Of a stretch of DNA of 64,000 bases, positions 21,751 to 35,052 are shown piece after piece. Origin of the DNA: Porpolomopsis calyptriformis (taxonomy: Eukaryota > Basidiomycota > Agaricomycetes > Agaricales > Hygrophoraceae); assembly GCA_951640195.1 (NCBI GenBank), contig OX621174.1, forward strand, positions 806,001 through 870,000, written 5' to 3'. Made by a program: the position numbers and the translations under genes. The notes below the pieces were generated by a model. That model had not been told where the DNA came from. It did not search any database and worked only from the letters and a program-made list of their open reading frames with translations. Position 1 is the first letter of the stretch; every line of letters begins with the position of its first letter.

Positions 21751-22643
21751 CTACTTCCCCCTCTTATGGCGCGCTTCCTCGTCCGTTTCTATCCATATTA
21801 TGCCCCCAGTCTTTTCGGGTCGTGGCTTATGGCTCGTCCCACTGGACTTTGCAGAATGGTTCACATCATGTTCCTCGCCATCATCCATCACCGTATCGCC
21901 TTCCTGCTCAGACTTGCCCTCTGCCTCTGCCTCCCCTTCCGCCTGCGCAGCGGGCTCCTGCATCTGACTCTCTGCCTTCTTCCTTCTCTTCCTCGGAACG
22001 CCCCCCAGCTCGGCACTCACCCCCACCACAATCGCACCCTTCTTCGCCTTGCCACGCCTCTTCTTCCCACCGTCCGTGTTCTCGCCATCGAGGTCGACAG
22101 TCCCGCCAGCTGATGGATCTGGAACGCTTTCCACGATCTCCTTCAAAAAGTCAAGCATCTCAGTCGTTTCAACCGCGTGCTTTCTGTTTGCATTAAGTGG
22201 CGTTGAGCAAAGTTAATCAGGAGTGTGATAAACGGAAAGTTGCTACGCACAGATGATACGCCTCGACTTTTTTTGAACCCCTCTCCAACGTGACCTTGCT
22301 CGATTCGTCAATGATCATCGCCAAGAACAGCTCCAATGCCTTGGCTGAACGGAGTATGCCACACGGAGAGAAAACATTTGAGAAATGCGAACACAACATC
22401 ATCAACCGCGGGGCTGAAGGACGCACATATGACAATAGGCGTAGCCTGAGCGACCTTGCCGACCTCCTCGTCCTTCTGCATGATCTTCTTTATTCGGGCC
22501 TGGGATGAGCAAGCAACCCGAGGAGACGCACGTCAACGAATCAGAGCGTGATTTTGGGAACAAGCACCGGGCCAACGGTCGCGGCTGGGGGGCGGAAGGA
22601 GACGTACAACGGGGAATTTCGTTTGCTTATTCTTGTTCTTCAT
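21751..22643 (-). CDS. NC2-alpha (DRAP1/Bur6), histone-fold corepressor
   Basis: The alpha subunit of negative cofactor 2, which binds TBP and blocks preinitiation complex assembly. Four exons (22643-22608, 22499-22427, 22344-22251, 22183-21751) join to 211 residues. The histone fold is KFPVARIKKIMQKDEEVGKV, then SKALELFLAMIIDESS, then TEMLDFLKEIVESVPDP. The C-terminal half is long, Lys- and Glu-rich and probably disordered, with a nuclear-localisation-like KKRRGKAKKG. It converges on SLD5 with 65 bp between stop codons. Confidence 0.9.
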
Positions 22644-22710
22644 CGGAACTGAGGAGGAGGAGGAGGAGGAGGAGGAGGTAGGGGTTTGTCACGTGAGCGT
22701 TAAAACCGGA
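22644..22710. promoter_or_regulatory. 67-bp divergent promoter with GAG repeat
   Basis: This lies between the start codons of NC2-alpha (minus) and an unknown gene (plus). It is dominated by a perfect run of gag triplets (about 22651-22678), a polypurine/polypyrimidine tract. Confidence 0.6.
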
Positions 22711-23151
22711 ATGCTCCTCGTGGCCAAACACATCGTCCGCGCAGTCCTCTCCGCTCACTCCCATGTCGGGCTTTCGACGCAGGAGATTTACGCGGCCGCA
22801 CTCTCGCGTAACACGGTGAAGGAAACACCGGCGCATCCCATTCGATCGGTGAAGTCGGTCTTTGCTCATCTCGTCACAACCTTTGTATTTGCAACGTGCA
22901 TTAATAGGTATCTAAAAAAGGTGGTGCTTGAGGATATGGTCGACGCGAAGGAAGTAGAGAAGGTCCGCATTGTCAGAGGCAAGATAGACAGCACCGGGCA
23001 CCATATGGATACCATTATCTCCAAGCTATCTGGGAAATCCCTCATAGCAAACGCGGTAGAAAAGAAGGTGGAATGGCGTTGGCGACTCGTCTCTTCCGAC
23101 GCTGCACCCCCCTCCGGAAAATTGGATGGCCGTCCGAACCTGGAAGGATAG
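22711..23151 (+). CDS. Unknown protein, 146 residues
   Basis: A single open frame starting MLLVAKHIVRAVLSAH. I do not recognise the family. The N-terminal part suggests a helical fold (HVGLSTQEIYAAAL, then HPIRSVK and RYLKKVVLEDMV), and the C-terminal part has a Trp-rich WRWRLVS end. A short intron could be hidden near 22850-22910, where the residues become less polar, but removing it breaks the frame. Basic composition and the small size would fit an organelle ribosomal or nucleic-acid-binding protein; that is speculation. Confidence 0.55.
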   Translation: MLLVAKHIVRAVLSAHSHVGLSTQEIYAAALSRNTVKETPAHPIRSVKSVFAHLVTTFVFATCINRYLKKVVLEDMVDAKEVEKVRIVRGKIDSTGHHMDTIISKLSGKSLIANAVEKKVEWRWRLVSSDAAPPSGKLDGRPNLEG

Positions 23152-23725
23152 CGCACGGCATGTACGCATTTTAATCGTGAAATAAGCAACTCGCCGTCTG
23201 CAGAAGAAAAGCGCTAGGAATGTGTGTATCCGTGCCCATACAGACAGATGCTTGGCTTGCATTCAGAGAACCTCTCAGTTGGCCTTTGATTATCAAGTCC
23301 AAATGGCCCACAGATTGATACGCATGAAGTCACCAAGCGAATGGGTGTGAAAAATGGCAATTAGTGAGAGATTCAGGGATGTAGTCTGTCCGCAGGGTCA
23401 AAGGAATGTGAGAGGTGACGGTTCCTTTCGTTCAGAGTGGTAACTGATAGAGAATCAAGATGGCATTCTGTCAAAACCCTCCAGTCGTCACCTTGTTCAA
23501 GTACATACTCGAACTGGAACGTGTTTGCCCCGCGCAAGTGTTTTGTTAGCATCTTATAGCTCGGAGGTTCGTACAAATGAGACACAATGATCATAGCTAG
23601 GCTATCCGGTGCTGGCAAAAGTGGGGGTCCGTCTCCTTACACTTCTATTCCGTTGGATATGGCTTGCAACATCCGTCCGTCGCCGATTCACTTGCTGAGG
23701 CTATGAACGTTCAAAAGTTATCGTT
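23152..23725. other. Intergenic region before the helicase array
   Basis: No supported gene. Minus-strand frames here (23026-23262, 23373-23618) have no family resemblance. The helicase 3' end begins at 23726. Confidence 0.5.
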
Positions 23726-26499
<2,774 letters not shown>

Positions 26500-26544
26500 A
26501 GCAGTCCTGGATTACTACTGCTAATGTGGTCGGGTTGAATTCCG

Positions 26545-26645
26545 CTGGGTTTAGAACTGCATCTGTCAAAATCTCTGATGCCAACTCGCTCATAAAGTCC
26601 TTCTCCGTGTAGAGTCTCCGCTGCTGTGCCGAAACCTTCGATATC
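26545..26645 (-). pseudogene. Remnant of a truncated PRP43 copy
   Basis: About 100 bp matching the [12 protein letters not shown] region and SAQQR box of the helicase, with an internal deletion. It ends at the same breakpoint (just after the codons for ...SKASAQQ on the minus strand) as the half-length copy at 37938-39253, and is followed by the same deaminase-gene leader. It marks an older helicase-deaminase unit. Confidence 0.7.
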
Positions 26646-26754
26646 ACAGATGAATCCCCCGTTTATTATATCTCAGCGATCTCAACAGCCAGCTTTGTCC
26701 GGGTTGAACGCAGTATCCGCGCATTGACGACCGCCATCGAATGCATCCAACCTC

Positions 26755-26759
26755 GTGAT
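26755..26759. other. Target-site duplication (gtgat), left
   Basis: gtgat precedes the left LTR and is repeated at 31662-31666 after the right LTR. The unoccupied site in deaminase copy B reads atgat at the same place. Confidence 0.9.
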
Positions 26760-26867
26760 TGTCAGAAGTCTATTCAAGTCGTTGCAGAACTAAAGGTTAC
26801 ATCTCGCAATCGTACGACTATGGTTGAGCTATCACATGACTAGACGTAGAGAGGGCATTTCGTGACA
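26760..26867 (-). repeat. 3' LTR (108 bp)
   Basis: Begins tgtcagaag and ends cgtgaca. Identical to the other LTR except that it lacks one gagg duplication (4 bp) near its end. Confidence 0.93.
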
Positions 26868-26881
26868 TTACCCCCCTTTTT
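26868..26881 (-). other. Polypurine tract
   Basis: On the minus strand it reads aaaaaggggggtaa immediately before the 3' LTR. The pol stop codon overlaps its edge. Confidence 0.8.
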
Positions 26882-29800
26882 AGGTCTCGGACTCCGGACG
26901 AGGGTTGGTGGTGGGGTTGTTTAGATGGAAGTTGGTGGTGAGTCGGGGGAAGCTCTCTTGTATACGTGTTCCGCGTTCCCAAATGGGCTTAGGGTGTTCT
27001 TTCCATCGGACGTGATATTCTAGTCCTTCATCCGTGGTTCTTGAGTCGAGGATTTCGTCGGCTATCCAGTTGGTGTCTCCACGGACTTGTAGGGTTACTT
27101 TTGGTCTCGGGCGGTTGAAGGAGTCGGTTTTATAGCGGCGTAATTTTGAGATATGGAATACTGGGTGGACGCGGCTGAGGTCGGCTGGTAGTGACACACG
27201 ATATGCGACATCGGAGAGGACCTTTGTGATCCGGTAGGGTCCCATGCGGCGATAGTCGAGCTTCTGACTTGGGTGGTCGTTGAAGTATCGACGTAGGTCG
27301 ATCAGGACCAGGTCGCCGATCTTGAAACATTCTTCTCGGTGTTTGCGGTCGTAGTATTTCTTGGTGTCGATCGAAGCTTTCTTGAGGGAGGACTCTGCGT
27401 TTTTCTTTACTTGGTGGAGGTGGTCTACGAAACATTTTACATCGACGTTTGATGTCTCTCGTCGTATTTCGGTCCCTCGTCTGGGGTTTCTGCCGTGGTT
27501 CAGGAAGAAAGGGGAGTAGTTGGTAGATGACGACACCTTGTCGTTGTATGTGAATTCAGCCATTGGGATCCAATTGACCCAGTCGTTCTGGCGGTAATTG
27601 ATGAATAGGCAGAGGTATTGCTCAACCTCTTGGTTTATCCGTTCCGTTTGGCCGTCGGTTTGTGGGTGGTAGGCCGAGGATAGTCCCTGAGTTATCTTGA
27701 GTAGTCGACATAGCTCGCGTGTGAATTCGGCTGTAAATTGGGTTCCTCGGTCGCTGATGATCTTGGTTGGGAATCCCCATCTCTTCCATACATGGTCGCG
27801 GAAGAGTTTTGCTGTTCCTTCAGCTGTTATTGTTTTTGTTGTCGGGATGAAACAGCTACTCTTGGTGAATCGGTCGACTACTACCATGAGTGAGTTGAAC
27901 CCTTGGCACTCTGGTAGTCCTGTGATGAAGTCGACGGAGATCGTTGTCCAGGGTGTCGAGGGTATTTCATTTGGGTGAAGTAGGCCTAGGGGTTTTTGCG
28001 GGAAGGTTTTTGACCGTTGGCATTTGTCGCATTGTTCCACGTATTGGGTGATGGTTCGGGTTATCGAGGGCCACCAGTAGTCTCTTGACACGAGTTCTCG
28101 CATACGGGCTATCCCTGGGTGTCCCACGGTGGGGTGGTCGTGGTGTAATTCGAGGATTCGTTTGAGGGTGGTTTCGTAGTTTGGGACAACGACTAGTCCG
28201 TTCCGTAGGATTAGGCCATTGGTTTCTTCCCACTTGTTGCCTTCTTTGTCAGTTCCGTCATTGTTTTGGGCTTCGAGGAGGAGTGACGAGGTTTTGTTGT
28301 GGTGGGAGTCTCTCGATTTCTTGATCTGTTCTAGTATTAGGTCACCGTCGGAGTGGGTTTGGATTTCTGTTCGACGTATGTTTTCAGGTTTTAAGACCAC
28401 AATGTTGGTGTTGTCGGAGGTTACTCCTTCGCTGTGGTCCTCGCGTCTCGAGAGGGGGTCGGCGACTGTCATGGTTTTGCCAGGTTTGTGAGTTAGGGTA
28501 AAGTTGAAGTCGGAGAGGAACAGTGACCATCGGGCTTGTCGGCGGTTTAATCGTTGAGCGGACATGAAGTATTCGAGGTTGCGGTGGTCGGTCCAGATGT
28601 CGAATTTGTGGTGCATGCCAGAGAGTAAGTGTCGCCATTCCGTGAGCGCTCGGATTATAGCTAACAGTTCTTTGTCGTGGATCTCATAGTTCCGTTCAGC
28701 CTGATCGAGGCTTCTGGAGTGGTAGGCGATGGGATGCCATACGTTGTCTTGGAGTTGGGAGAGTACGGCTCCCGTTGCGAAGTCGGAGGCATCAGCCTCA
28801 ACTCGGTATGGGTTAGTGTCGGAGGGGAATCGGAGGATCGGTGCGGTCGTTAGCGATTGCTTTAGGAATTGGAAGGCGTCGTTGGCCTTTGGGTTCCATG
28901 TCCACGTATCGCATTTCTTTGTGAGGTCGTGGAGGGGGCGTGCTATCTTGGCAAAATCTCTGATAAATTTCCGATAGAAGTTACAGACGCCCAGGAAGCG
29001 TTGGACTTGGTTCTTTGAGGTTGGTGTAGGCCAGTCTAGGATGGCTGAGACCTTTGTCGGGTCCATGCGGGTTCCTGACTTGGAGATGATTACGCTGAGG
29101 TAGGCTATCTCCTCTTTGAAGAAGTCGCATTTCTCCGCCTTGAGGTATAGTTTGTGTTCTTGCAGTATTTGTAGGGCCTCTTGTGTAGTCGTGATGTTGT
29201 CTTCACGGGTGTGGGTGTAGATAAGTATGTCGTCCATATATACGCGGAGGACTTTTCGATCGATCAGGGGTTTGAGGATTGTGTTCATCATCGTTTGGAA
29301 GGTCGCTGGGGAGTTGATCAGTCCGAAAAACATGACTGTGGGCTCGAAGAGCCCTCGGGGTGTGATGAACGCAGCTTTATGACAGTCCAATGGTTTTATT
29401 CGGACATTGTTGAACCCCCATCGAATATCCATCTTCGTGAAGAATTGCGCGCCTTGTAGGCCTTCGATTATATCAGAGATGAGGGGGAGTGGGTACTTGT
29501 TGGGAATTGTTAGGGCATTCAGGGCGCGGTAGTCCTGGACTGGGCGGTGGGATGAGTCGGCTTTGTCTACGAAGAAGAAGGGGGATGCCCATTCCGACTT
29601 CGAGGGGCGTATACGGCCTGTCTTGAGGTTCTCGTCTAGAAATTTGTTGAGTTCATTTGTTTCGGTTCTACTCAGGGGGTAGGCTCGTTTCGTGACTGGT
29701 TTTGCTCCAGGTTTCAGTTCGATGGCGTGGTCCCAGATACGTTCTGGCGGGAGTTCGTCAAAGTGGGATTTCTCGAAGACAGAGGCCTAGGGGCGTAGTT

Positions 29801-30728
29801 CTTTGGGAATGGTTGCGTTCTTGTTGGGGTTGGATGAGGAGATGAATCTTATGACGAATGAGTTGGTTTTTGGTTCGGTCAACATATCGCACTCAGGGGG
29901 GCATCGGGAGAACTCTATCTCCCCTGTTCGCCAGTCGATTGTCGGGTTGTGCTTTTGAAGCCAGGGGTGGCCAAGTATGATGTTTGTTTTTCCTAGGTTT
30001 GTGATCAGGAGCTCGAGGCGTTCCCTGTGTCCTTGGTGTTCTACGATCATGGATGTTTTCCCGGTGATGGAGCCGGCGGCATTCTTGGTACCATCTACAT
30101 TGAATACTGGTATAGGCTTGTCAAGATCGGTGACTGGGATCTCATTCTTTTCGGTGTACCGTCGGTCAATAAATGAGTCGGTAGCACCACAGTCAACTAG
30201 GGCCTTTTGTGATGTTGAGCGTAGGGTTTCGGGGGTGGTGAGGCGGACGTAGATGGAGGTTTCCAGTTTTGTGTCAAATGTTCTGCGTATGATGTGTGGG
30301 GGGTTTTGGTCGGCTCGCTCTTCAGTGGGGGTGGGGGTTCTCTTTTCGGTTTCATTGATTTCTTCTCTTTCTACCTCATTTTCGACATCTATCTCCTCTA
30401 TTTGAAGCAGTGCGAATTGGTTACAGGACAGGCGAGCAGTAGGTATCGGTGTCCCTATTGAAAATCCGACGATGCTAACCATTCGTCGCCTTTTCCAGCT
30501 TCGATCAGCTTTATCATTTTCTGCACGTAGGGGCAGTTGGACACGCGGTGGCCTTCTCTTCCGCAGCCGAAACATTTGCCTATGAACTTTGGTATGGGTC
30601 GTCTGGCGCGGTCGATGTCCATTGGGACAGTAGCGTTGAGGTCTGTGGGGGGGGTTTGGGTTGCTAGTCGGGTAGTCATCGTGGTTCTCCCCGTGTTGTG
30701 GGAGGCGTAGGTGCGAGCTTCTCGCCAC
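26880..30728 (-). CDS. pol: Retrotransposon Pol (PR-RT-RNase H-integrase-chromodomain), one nonsense codon
   Basis: One frame from about 30728 to 26880, broken by a TAG at 29789-29787. Protease shows ALVDCGATDSFID (Cys in place of the usual Ser). RT carries the YMDD-type box in VYMDDILIYT. RNase H shows VEADASDFATGAVLSQ and HDKELLAI. Integrase has the HHCC zinc domain (HDHPTVGHPG then CDKCQRSK) and the D-D-E core (SVDFITGLPE, SDRGTQF, SAYHPQTDGQTERINQ). A chromodomain-like end has WIADEILDSRTTDEGLEYHVRW. Chromodomains usually steer integration toward methylated-histone chromatin. The stop codon may be a recent lesion or, less likely, a readthrough site. Confidence 0.9.
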
Positions 30729-31456
30729 TGATGGTCGAGGGTTTCGGCTTGGGCTTTCCAGCCCTCTAGGGTGGTGGGTAGTGGTATAACGTTAAAGATG
30801 CAGTCGCGAAGTGGGATGGTGAGGCCTTTCTTGTAGTATTCGATGGCGGCGACGTCGTTGACTCCGCTTGGGTCGACTAGGGCTTGGAATTCGGCATTGT
30901 ACTCATCAGCTGTTCTGCCGGCTTGTCTGATCTTTTCTAGGGCTTCGATTGCTGTCCGTTGGGGGTTGGGGTCGTCGAATTGGCGCAGGAATTTGACACG
31001 GAAGTCAGCCCAGTTGTGGAAAGGGTTCCTGCCTGCTTCGTAGGCATCAAATTTCATCTGGGCCCAGACTTGGGCGGGACCTTTTGTCATGAAATTGAGG
31101 GCGTGTTTGATGCGGAGGACATCGTCGTGACTGATTCGTTCGGTGTATAGGGTGACTTGGCGAAAGAAGGTTTTGGCCATTAGGCGGGACCCATCGTAGT
31201 ATTCTGGGGTTGCCGGTTTGATGTGGGTCGGAGTTGGGGCGGTCGGCGGAGTGGTTGCAGGGGCATTGCTTATTTGGCATCGTAGGGCATCAATATTTTG
31301 GCTTAGGGTTGTGAGGACTTGAGCGAGGTTTAGGCTTTGGAGCTGGGTTATTCCATCCGTTAGGTGGGCAATGTCGGATTCGAGTGCGGTGAATTTGTTG
31401 TTGGCATTTGTCATGTGTTCGGCGACTTCTGTGAGGAATCGTTCGATTTCGGACAT
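30455..31456 (-). CDS. gag: Retrotransposon Gag
   Basis: 333 codons from MSEIERFL to DEWLASSDFQ-stop. There is an N-terminal coiled region, then a retrotransposon-gag core (FRQVTLYTERISHDDVLRIK, AQVWAQMKFDAYEAG, FLRQFDDPNPQ) and one zinc knuckle CFGCGREGHRVSNC (CX2CX4HX4C). Pol lies in the -1 frame and overlaps its end. No textbook slippery heptamer is visible; candidates are ggaaaag and ggatttt near 30485-30460. Confidence 0.93.
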   Translation of the reverse strand: MSEIERFLTEVAEHMTNANNKFTALESDIAHLTDGITQLQSLNLAQVLTTLSQNIDALRCQISNAPATTPPTAPTPTHIKPATPEYYDGSRLMAKTFFRQVTLYTERISHDDVLRIKHALNFMTKGPAQVWAQMKFDAYEAGRNPFHNWADFRVKFLRQFDDPNPQRTAIEALEKIRQAGRTADEYNAEFQALVDPSGVNDVAAIEYYKKGLTIPLRDCIFNVIPLPTTLEGWKAQAETLDHQWREARTYASHNTGRTTMTTRLATQTPPTDLNATVPMDIDRARRPIPKFIGKCFGCGREGHRVSNCPYVQKMIKLIEAGKGDEWLASSDFQ

Positions 31457-31536
31457 TTTGAGAGAGAGGGAGGGGTGGTGAGTGAGGTTGGAGGGTGTCG
31501 AGGGCCCAGAACGTTAGGTTAGGACTGTCGGGGAGG

Positions 31537-31547
31537 TAGTTCTGCAA
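31537..31547 (-). other. Self-priming primer-binding site (11 nt)
   Basis: Two nucleotides inside the 5' LTR, the plus strand reads tagttctgcaa. Its exact reverse complement ttgcagaacta occurs inside the LTR at 31572-31582. An 11-nt match of this kind is the Tf1-type self-priming arrangement, in which the 5' end of the transcript folds back as primer. Confidence 0.75.
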
Positions 31548-31549
31548 AC

Positions 31550-31661
31550 TGTCAGAAGTCTATTCAAGTCGTTGCAGAACTAAAGGTTACATCTCGCAAT
31601 CGTACGACTATGGTTGAGCTATCACATGACTAGACGTAGAGAGGGAGGGCATTTCGTGACA
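31550..31661 (-). repeat. 5' LTR (112 bp)
   Basis: The same sequence as the 3' LTR with one extra gagg unit. It contains the predicted self-primer sequence at 31572-31582, which would place the transcript start there. Confidence 0.93.
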
Positions 31662-31666
31662 GTGAT
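31662..31666. other. Target-site duplication (gtgat), right
   Basis: The second copy of the 5-bp target duplication, after which the deaminase copy A sequence resumes. Confidence 0.9.
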
Positions 31667-32415
31667 GCTCCCACTGAGCATCCAGTTCCATCTACCCAGA
31701 GCAGCAATCAAGCACTCAGCAAGGCGTACAACCATATTGCGATCTTGCTAACACAAGGTTTAGAAACAGAAGGCGGGGCTGGACGACAAGTTGTCGCTGT
31801 TACTGGTCAAGTCGTTGCCTCTGGCATCTCTGTCTGCTGTCGCAGAGGTCGACGGACTCCCAAGCCAGACGTCCTTGCAGGACCTTGCCGCTCCCACCAA
31901 AAAGTGTGGTTATTTCCTTTTAAATGCACCAAGGCTTACCTCTTACCCAGTCCACCTGAACAAGAAATTCCGCTCAAGCAACATTCTTCTGATTTATTTC
32001 AAGCCCTTATCGAGTTTTCGAAAGACCGGATCCTAGAAAATCGTGTTCTGTTCTTGCGATTTGTGTGGTTACGATGCCACCGCAAGATCAGGCACCGTTT
32101 GCGCGCAGACGAAGTGATGTTAGGGGAGCCCCTGCCAGATCTTTTGGAACGCTGGCGGGTTGAACCAAACGATGTAGCGGAAGAAGAATGGTTCACAGCT
32201 AAATCAGCACTGCACTTCGCACTCGATGCCTTTCAAATTCCATTCCGACCTGCACTTCTTAGCCGTTGATTATATGGTTTTTGTAAATGGTGCAGGAAGG
32301 GAACAACACCACCAGTTTGCACATCTGGATTTAATTCATCAGACAATCGAGGTTACTTGCCCGGGCTATGAACATTCAATAGTTATTGCCTATTACATTT
32401 TGTCAGTTTAACTGC

Positions 32416-32850
32416 ATTTAACCTTGTCTCAGCCTTGCTAGCCAACTTGTTTGCGATTCGTCGCAATGCCCGCTTCGTCTCACCATCAGGAAAACTATCT
32501 TGGTCAAAGTAGTTCCTGGCATATTCAAGCAACCTGTAATCGAGGCATTGATTAATATTCCAATCTTAGGGCGTTTATGATGCTTACCGCTCCAGTTTGA
32601 CCTCTGTCACCATTCGGATGTACGGTCTACTCGTCAAGACAAATTCATTGAATATCACCCATTCTGGGGACGTATCCAGTCCACATGATGGATGCAGCGA
32701 GATGGCCTATAATACAAAATCATCAACGGTGGCCATATGTGCAGAAATCCAAAGCTTGACATACCTGGTTGTCTTTGACTGTCAGATAATTACCCTTCTC
32801 TCCTTCTTTGTGCGCAACCTGTACGAAGAATCCATACACTAACACCCAGA
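32416..32850 (-). pseudogene. PRP43 C-terminal fragment
   Basis: About 430 bp matching the last three exons of the helicase genes (LLEYA... end, [17 protein letters not shown] region, and the VTVKDNQ exon), with the introns kept, so it is a DNA-level fragment. It follows deaminase copy A just as a shorter fragment follows deaminase copy B. Confidence 0.85.
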
Positions 32851-35052
32851 AATAGGGATGCGCCATTGTGCATATGAAATTACACTGGAGGATGACCCAA
32901 GGATCGAGGATGGACCAAGTGATAGTTCCTGTTGCTTGGGTTCATGAACGTAGCACTGGAGGGGAATAGGTTAATAGATCTTCCTCCATTAGCTTGTTTC
33001 TATCTTCATTAATGGAAGGTGCAGTTTGGGGATGAATTTGCATGGGAAGGAATCCCTCCCTTTGTCCTCTGATGTTGCAGAAGACGGAGAGAGGGGATGA
33101 TGTAGTCATGGAAAGTATAGAGATTTGTTAATGACATCGTAGAGTCCACTCGAGTTGGCGTTATTCTCTGGGAAGAGAAGAACTGGCTTGATGGCATTGT
33201 CTGCTGCATCTGGGTGACCGCCGGAGAGGGGACTGAACAAAGGCGGACAGACCGAGACAGCAGAGATTCTTTTTACTAAGAGGGGGATGTTTGACAGCGA
33301 CACACTTTGTCCCGCTCTTGATAGCAGTGTAGAGCAAGGAAACAGGAGGTTTTTCGACTGAACCAAGACTGGGGCATGACGGGGAGGATAGCATGGTCAG
33401 AGCCACGGCTGTATCTTGTGATGCAAACATAGATATTGTCGCAGTTGTCCTCACCTTTAGCATACTAGAAAGGACATTGGTCAAGGGTCAGGAGGAGAGA
33501 AATGAAAGACGGCAACAAAGACATACCAATGTTATCCAACATACCTGTGTCGTATTCAGTTACTCCACGGCTTCCGTGCATATTTTCATTAACCATTGCT
33601 CGTAAGAGTACCTCCGGGGATATTTGCAGAGGAACTTCGTGTATGAATGGGTGGGTGTGGAATCCAGATAATCATCCTTGTTATAAGTTCCTTGATTTAG
33701 GCCGCTCCAAGGGAGAGGTTGATGGTGGTCTGAGATACCGGCAATGGAATCTTCACCCCACTTGTATACACGAGAGCACAAAGAAAGTGAATCCCAGCCT
33801 AACCATCTGTAGAGGCCTTGCAAGTGAATGTGCCGCCAGCTTTCTGGATGGTCTTGATTTAGAAGCTTGATCTGCACCTTGAACTACAAGTCAGACACGG
33901 ATACAGGGGAAGGGATGACAGATGCTTGCCTCCCAAACATTTGATGTTGTCGTGGATGTCACTTACATATCCACTTAAAAGCTCATGTGCATGAGGATGA
34001 TAGGAGGCCTATTTTGATGGATTTATTGGTCCGGGTTGATTGGTGCGTTGGAAGAAATAAGTACCAAGCGCTGATCTACAAAACCTTACGTTGAAAACAC
34101 CTTCACGATAGATGTCTATTTTCCTAGGAGGCCAGCCTTCGGCCGGTCCAGATGAGGTTTATGATTGTACCCCGCTGGCTTGCCTAGCCCCTTCCAAAAC
34201 GCTTTTCCAAACAGATGGTGGCCGTATGTGAGATAAACTGACAAAATAGGACATTGTTGTCCTTATTCAAGGCGCGAAATGAAGCCACGGTATTGGTTGT
34301 TCCTTCGGAATCACTCGAGGGCGAGCTTCGATTGATCGAGTTGGACAGAGGCGAGCTGAAACCCAAATCTGTCAGTGCGTATTCCCTTTACAGTGACAAC
34401 ACGTATTCCCTTTACGACGACTCGCAGTTATGATCCAGTTGGAGACGTCAAGTAAGCGTTTCTGCTGAGATATTGTCCATTGGTGCCTGATATGGTGCAG
34501 ACGGCTCCCGCCCAACTGAATTTTATAGGTGCCGAATGCCAGATTGGTTGTGCCACGATGACGTTTCTTGTCTGATCTTCCCTTCGGTGCTTTTAGCAAA
34601 TGAACTAGCATCGTGAATGCCTAATCACACGAGGATCCATCTCCCGAGGTCGTACCATCAACCTCTGGGTGTAACGGATTCAAGGAAGGTGCTGTTTATA
34701 AGATCTCTGCTCTAAACTTTCGAGATGACATCCATTCATGGCAAAACTCAATGCCTTGAGCAATCGTCCGACTGCCGTTGGACTGGCATGTTCCCCTCAC
34801 CAATCTTTTGTTGCTTCGTTATCTGCGCTCCGAAGGTTGATGTCTCACGATACCTCTGGATCGGTTTCAGAACAGCTGTTGTGATATTGGGGTTGTCTGA
34901 CCGGAACGGGTTTTCATTCACGGCAGCTCAGGGTCCACCACAAGCCACTGCAATGGCTCCTCTGACCATTTCCATCAAGGCACTGTGAAGCAGACCATTA
35001 AAATACTTTGATGTAAGTCGGCTCTCGGTGGTTATTCCCCCCCTGCGCCCCA
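32851..35052. other. Unique region with weak, unrecognised coding signal
   Basis: Minus-strand frames between about 33950 and 33010 look partly coding and spliced (segments such as RTTATISMFASQDTAVALTM and NQDHPESW...LQGLYRWLGWDSL), with plausible GT-AG introns. I recognise no family and cannot close a gene. A plus frame at 34725-34988 has a hydrophobic stretch only. The last ~100 bp lead into the STE3 gene. No small CaaX-ending pheromone precursor was found by eye. Confidence 0.4.

Larger units (their letters stand above)
26760..31661 (-). mobile_element. Chromodomain Ty3/gypsy LTR retrotransposon, 4,902 bp
   Basis: Transcribed on the minus strand. It has very short LTRs (108 and 112 bp), TG...CA ends, a 5-bp target duplication, gag and pol in different frames, and a primer-binding site and polypurine tract next to the LTRs. 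The pol order PR-RT-RNaseH-IN-chromodomain places it among chromoviruses (the Tf1/sushi side of Ty3/gypsy). The LTRs differ by one 4-bp indel only, so the insertion is young. A single in-frame TAG separates protease from reverse transcriptase. Confidence 0.95.
26646..32250 (+). pseudogene. OTT_1508-like deaminase gene, copy A, deleted and split by a retrotransposon
   Basis: The parts 26646-26759 and 31662-32250 match the 5' half of the deaminase gene at 39295-41216. The start ATG is lost. A 4.9-kb LTR element sits between the parts with a 5-bp target duplication. At about 32250 the sequence jumps straight to the 3' flank, so the catalytic half with the HxE and CxxC motifs is missing. A premature break also follows the region equivalent to exon 1 (the GTRNPKEKQN stretch is absent). 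It cannot make a working deaminase. Confidence 0.88.

Noticed and set aside
30100..31043. Long plus-strand frames inside the retroelement (for example 29977-30252, 30843-31043)
   Set aside because: Shadows of the gag and pol coding strand.
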